From positions 3,175,970 to 3,239,969 of the forward strand of contig CM074805.1 in NCBI GenBank assembly GCA_037447605.1: a DNA stretch of 64,000 bases, given 5' to 3'. Under the pieces are notes generated by a model. It was given only the letters and a program-made list of their open reading frames with translations, did no database searches and was not told the origin of the DNA. The translations under genes were made by a program, and so were the position numbers. How positions within the stretch are numbered: position 1 is the stretch's first letter; the number at the start of each line of letters is the position of its first letter. Origin of the DNA: Zygnema circumcarinatum (taxonomy: Eukaryota > Streptophyta > Zygnematophyceae > Zygnematales > Zygnemataceae). This document shows, one piece after another, positions 59,701-64,000 of the stretch.

Positions 59701-62095
59701 AGTCGATAAATCTGCATCTATCTTGTGTTGCAAGTACGACGACGAGTTGCATCAACTTTACACCTTATACTCCTTCAAAATCCAAAATGCTATAGCCTCA
59801 TGGCACTATGGTTTACGGGCGCATAACAGGTGGAATTTGTGGCACGATATGTGAGGGGTTGGGGAGAGGACCCAAAAGTGATGCACCCAGCGCCGTTCGG
59901 CGGTATTCAAGTCATTGCAGTGGGAGACTTCTTCCAGCTTCCCCCCGTCAGTAAGGGCAGGGCGCCCGCCCCATTTTGTTTCAAGAGTGAAGCATGGACC
60001 AGCTGCAGGTTTCTAGCAGTGGAACTCACAACAGTGTTCCGCCAATTAGACAACAACTTCATTGAAATTTTGAACTCCCTTCGCAGGTATGGACCTCCTG
60101 CATTGCCTGAGGCATAATCCAAATTGGGCATATTCTGGTAAACATGGGGCGGCTTCCTTTATCATTCATGATTTGAATGAAGCTTTCATTACAATTCTGT
60201 TTTCCCCGACAGCTTCACCACAATGCACTCGTGTATTTCCACACTTTGCTGCTCCCTCTTTCTCCCTCTTTCTTTCTTTCTTTTCACTTTCTGGTGCGCA
60301 TTCATCCCTTGTTTGAAGCAGGGGAGTTAAGTCTTCGGCTATTATTCGTCAACTTCGGCAATGCAGGCGTACACTGCCGATAGAAGGAGGGGTCCTCCCG
60401 ACTGTGCTGTACCCTCATAGGAAGTGCGTTGCGGGTGAAAACAAGAGCTACTTTCAGAGTCTGCCCGGGCCAGAGCAGGTGTTCTATGCGGAGGACAGGG
60501 CCCCCGAGCCATGGCGGTCCAAGCTCGACAAAGACATGCAGGCCCCCCCAGTGCTGCCGCTCAAACTGGGCACTCAGGCACGCTTCCAACTGTCTGGAAA
60601 AAGGGATACATTTCTTCGGCAGCTGTGAGCATTGCGCATCTGTCTGCATTCCTTGTCTTCGAGTGTCCACGAGCCCGCGCTTTTACTGAAACTTGGATAG
60701 TGTTTGGCTTGCAGGTAATTCTGCTGTGCAATTTGAATGTCGACGACGGATTAGTTAATGGATCTCGAGGTGTGGTAGTGGGCTTTGAGGAGTGGCGGGG
60801 CAGCGAAGGAGTTCTGCAGGAGGAAGAGAGGAGAAATTTCTTTGGGAGGTGGCTGCATCGTCACCGACAGCTGCCCCGCGTGCAGTTTGCAGCAGGGCCG
60901 TCCCTTCTTATCACCCCACACGTGTGGGACCTTTCGGTCAACGGTAACGAAGAAAAGGTAAGTGTTGGGTGACTTCTAGTCAGTGTACAGAACTTTCGTC
61001 TCTTAGAAGTCAAGTTTCAGTTAAAGTTTTATACTTACAAGAGGGTTCCGCTTTGCTATTCAATTCTTTTGCTCGGACAGAGCCAAATAGTAATTATGCA
61101 GTAGGTTATCGCGTGGTTTAAATAAAGAACAAGGGTAGCAACGAAGAAACTTAAAACAAATCTGAAATGCGCTGTATTTGAGGTGGTGCTGCTTCTTCTA
61201 TGCTGGGGCTGAGCACCTTCCAAGAAGGGATTGCCGTTCCTTGCCATCGCTGCTCCATGAGAACGAAACTATCTTTTATTTGCAATACATTTTGTGCATG
61301 CAGATATTCCGGATTCAAGTCCCGCTGGCTTATGCATGGGCTCTGACGATACACAAGTGCCAAGGCATGACCTTGGATCGCGTAAGAATGAATCTTGGCC
61401 AGGTGGGCCCATTGCTCACTGCCAGGATGATGCTGGATATGTGAAATGAGATAAATGTCGACTTTTGGGGTTTAAGGTTTAGGGTTTAGGGTTTCGGGTT
61501 TAAGGTTTAGGGTTTAAAGCGCAGGGTTCAGGGTTTTAGGTCCATGGCGGCGTACCTAACGCGGCGGGGCTTGCAGGTCTTTGAGGACGGGCAGGCTTAC
61601 GTGGCTTTATCGAGAGCTCAGTCCCTGGAAAGTATACAACTCGACGATTTCAATCCAAGCCGCGTTACTGCAAACAAAGAGGTTCTCAAATTCTACTCAG
61701 TAAGGCCATTGGGATTCAATGCCCCCCCTCCTGTCCAGCCCGCCTTGTCGTTTCCAGGAGAAGCAGCTGCCGTCACCCCTTCACTCTCCACGCTTACTGC
61801 ATGATGCTCGCCTTCCTTGCAGAAATTAAAACATTTGGAGGAGTTGCCGGTGTTCTCACAAGGGCCAGAGTTGGGCCCATACGGTTGGCCCATAGCGGTC
61901 GACATGTCTCTGCAAGAAATGGTTCGAGCATCATTTCGAAGCGCTATTGCGACCACGGTCGACCGGGTCGATGTTGAGTACGTGAGGAGGGGCGTCATGC
62001 GGCTGGTCGAGGAGGCGCTGGCAGAGAGCGTGGCGGAGTACAGCGGAGGTGAAGGGGGGATGCAGCCATTGCAGCCCAGACCGTGGCCCCTTTGA
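56758..62095 (+). CDS. PIF1: PIF1-family 5'-3' DNA helicase
   Basis: Eleven exons in phase: 56758-57112, 57427-57520, 58123-58716, 58896-58984, 59445-59629, 59830-60086, 60322-60577, 60715-60957, 61304-61402, 61577-61699 and 61823-62095 (855 residues). Helicase motifs appear in order: Walker A FITGSAGVGKS (about 348, split by intron 3), TASTGIAAVSVGGTTLHAFAGIGLG, Walker B VLVIDEISM (about 422), GDFFQLPPV (about 472), TTVFRQ, GLVNGSRGVVVGF, WALTIHKCQGMTLDRV (about 705) and YVALSRA (about 732). PIF1 enzymes unwind G-quadruplexes, act at replication forks and telomeres, and maintain mitochondrial DNA. The N-terminal 340 residues are low complexity, as in other family members, and the start is uncertain. 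Intron 7 has a GC donor. A C-terminal ~90-residue tail follows the helicase core. Confidence 0.93.
61466..61540 (+). repeat. degenerate TTTAGGG telomere-like repeats in PIF1 intron 9
   Basis: About ten imperfect units of the GGGTTTA type (GGTTTAG, GGTTTCG, GGTTTAA). The unit is seven bases, as in most green plants, whereas the array at 801-849 has six-base units. Confidence 0.85.
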
Positions 62096-63884
62096 CTCTT
62101 GCGGGTAAGGTAAATCGAACTCGATATTTGGGCGCACCCACGTAAGGATTCAAACCCGGGTATCGCCAACGCCAATGGAGCAGCAGGTCTTACTCAGCTC
62201 TCACTGAGATAGCCTTGATGTTGGGAGAGCAGAATGGCGTGGTGTATGGGTACGCTAATTGTGTCAATAACTATCTTCAAAACTGACTTTTTCTGTGTAG
62301 CACATAGTTATAGATGCAAGCATTAAAATATATACCGCATTGGCGGTATGGATAGGAGGTAGGTAGACAGGTATAGGTAGGAGGTGTTTAGCTTCGTCAA
62401 TCTGTACATAGTGTTCTCACTGTAGCTATCCTCTTCAGACAACAGCGCGTACGGAACGAATGACTTCAACGAGAGGATTGCCCTAAACTGTGAAACGTGT
62501 TTTGGCCTCCTCGTCCAGCTCGTCATTTCCGGCTATCAAACTTGATCGTGGCCGAGAATTACCTGCGTGCCCAGCCTCTGAGCAATGCGGCATCCTCTCT
62601 CTGCGCAAGGCGTGGTTCGGAGAGAGAAAGATGGCGAAAGTTTGCCCCGCGTGGTTTCGCCTGCGGGCGTCCGTGACCTTCGGACATCGGGAGTAACCCC
62701 CCCAGTAACCGCGCGGGGCGGGAGGGCAGCGACGTGACAGCATGCGATTGGTACACGCCCGATTCCTAGTCAACGTTGCGTGGACCTCTGGGCGCGACTT
62801 CGTTGTGCTAAACGCAGACGTGGCAGCCACGTCGGCGCCACGTTGGCAAAACGCGCCCTCATGGATCCCCTTCCCCGCGTCGCCCGTGACGGCGAACCGC
62901 TCCATGGAGTCCCGCCCGCCCCGGCCCGCCCTGCGAGGGCCGCCTCCGCAATCCCCGGAGCGCGCCACCGACCGTACGGCAGGCGGGCGGGAGGGCGGGC
63001 GGTTGCCGCCCCCCCGTGGTCGGTCGCTGTCTTCCCGCGCGGGCCGCGCCGGGCCGTACCGCAACCGCCGCCGCCGCCGCGATATTTGGGCCCGGCGGTG
63101 TCGGCGCGCCCCGCCACGTCATCCGACAGTAACCGCCCGTCCGTACGGCCCGCCCGCCGGTCCGCGGCGGTTGCCGACAACGGCGAGGCTGCCGTAACCG
63201 CCACGGAAGCCGCCACGTCAGCACGGGTGGGCCCTACCGCCCCCGCCGCCGCGCGGCTGACGTCGACTCGCCTTTGACCGCGCCACGTGGCACACCGAGA
63301 AAAAGGCCACGTCGCCCTGCCCCGCGCCCGCAGGCCAGCCGCGTCATCCGCCTCCCAGCGACCGACCCCGTCGCAGGGTGGCCCTACGACGCCTCTCATT
63401 GGCTTGTGCGCGTCGCAGGAGTCGTGCGGCAATATCTGGCGACCCCGCGTAGAAGGTTCCGGTCCCGCGCCCTTTCCTCCCGCCCTCCCGCCCTCTCTCT
63501 CCCGCCTGCCAGCGCGCCCTCCCGCCCGCCCGCTGGCTGCCTTCCAGCACACGGCGCGGCAAAGGTCGGGACGCCGCCTCTCCTGCGTCCGCATAAGGAG
63601 GGATTAGGGTTCTGGAGGAGCTTCTTCTTCAAGCAGGACCGAGGGGTGGAGGACGGGCGCGTCTGGTGACGGTGCGGAGGGAGGAGCAGGCAGAGAGGAC
63701 AGGAGGAATCCGAGGGGAGGTAGAGAGGGGAGGGAGGCTGGCAGGGGGAGTGGTGGAGGAGGGAGGGCAGGGGAGAGAGATCAAGGGCGGGGCTCTGGCG
63801 TACAACAGGGTGGGAGAGGAGGGGGGGAAGGGGCGGGGCACGAGGGGGGAAGTGTCTCAGGGAGGGAGGGAGGGCCCGAGGGGC
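62096..63884. other. GC-rich intergenic region, likely CpG-rich promoter zone
   Basis: 62096-62480 is ordinary sequence without exons. 62550-63600 is very GC-rich with CCGCC and GGCGG words. It has long overlapping Arg/Ala/Pro/Gly frames on both strands, the mark of base composition and not of genes. 63665-63875 is a polypurine GGGAGG tract. No exon is supported. Confidence 0.55.
63665..63875 (+). repeat. polypurine GGGAGG-type tract
   Basis: Roughly 200 bp that is mainly G and A on the plus strand, like the tracts at 1-127, 3688-4120 and 10205-10395. Confidence 0.85.
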
Positions 63885-64000
63885 ATGTCTGACCGCGTGC
63901 GAGGATTTGGGACCTTTGACGCGCACCACTTCTCCTTTCAAGGTTGGATGCTGCGCTATTGTCGAGGCTGTTTCGACTGTTGCAGTCTTTTGGGCAGTCT
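63885..64000 (+). CDS. possible first exon of a further gene, truncated by the window end
   Basis: An ATG after the polypurine tract opens MSDRVRGFGTFDAHHFSFQ. A plausible donor (CAAG|GTTGGA) follows this, or the frame stays open to the window end. I do not recognise the product. The evidence is only position and an open frame. Confidence 0.2.
   Translation, partial: MSDRVRGFGTFDAHHFSFQGWMLRYCRGCFDCCSLLGS

Noticed and set aside
62483-63594. Overlapping Arg/Ala/Pro-rich frames up to 274 codons on both strands
   Set aside because: Extreme GC content removes stop codons. No domain, no conserved motif, and both strands are open at once.

Overview
The window is nuclear DNA of a photosynthetic eukaryote, most likely a green alga or early-branching streptophyte (Viridiplantae). 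Genes have many GT-AG introns. The TRA1 and YY1 proteins follow the land-plant versions almost residue for residue, including their N-termini. The thioredoxin resembles the plant ACHT type. An inserted mitochondrial fragment carries plant-type rpl5-rps14. The species cannot be named from the sequence.

Layout. 1-4468: low-complexity DNA (polypurine tracts, a TTAGGG array, a diverged 230-bp direct repeat) and a frame-disrupted minus-strand gene (1444-2570). 4469-8753: peptide methionine sulfoxide reductase A (minus) and an ACHT-like thioredoxin (plus), divergent around an 818-bp interval rich in GTAC motifs and holding a minisatellite. 11484-13051: an ANP32-type acidic LRR protein. 13910-17106: a five-finger YY1-type factor. 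18618-20423 (minus): a small conserved C1orf52/UPF0690-like protein. 20954-52356: the complete TRA1/TRRAP gene, which I resolve into 50 exons whose phases all agree (12,075 nt, 4,024 residues). 53600-55064: a long inverted repeat with an assembly gap. 56758-62095: a PIF1-family helicase in 11 exons (855 residues). 62096-64000: GC-rich and polypurine DNA, possibly the 5' end of a further gene.

Working relations. MsrA and thioredoxin are enzyme and likely reductant and may share a promoter region. ANP32, YY1 and TRA1 all act on chromatin and histone acetylation; their proximity may be chance. TRA1 and the C1orf52-like gene are divergent around about 530 bp.

Most unusual points: a mitochondrial insertion in TRA1 intron 9 whose two ends overlap by 53 bp inside rpl5, as if a circle had been opened there, with a 10-N gap in the middle; a 489-bp inverted repeat next to a second 10-N gap; a gene with one frameshift and one in-frame TGA inside otherwise fluent coding sequence; a duplicated and decayed exon end in a TRA1 intron; and a polyglutamine tract split by an intron with tandem CAG acceptors. 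I found no clear evidence of a wholly new multi-gene system. Two of the oddities touch assembly gaps and may be partly artefacts.
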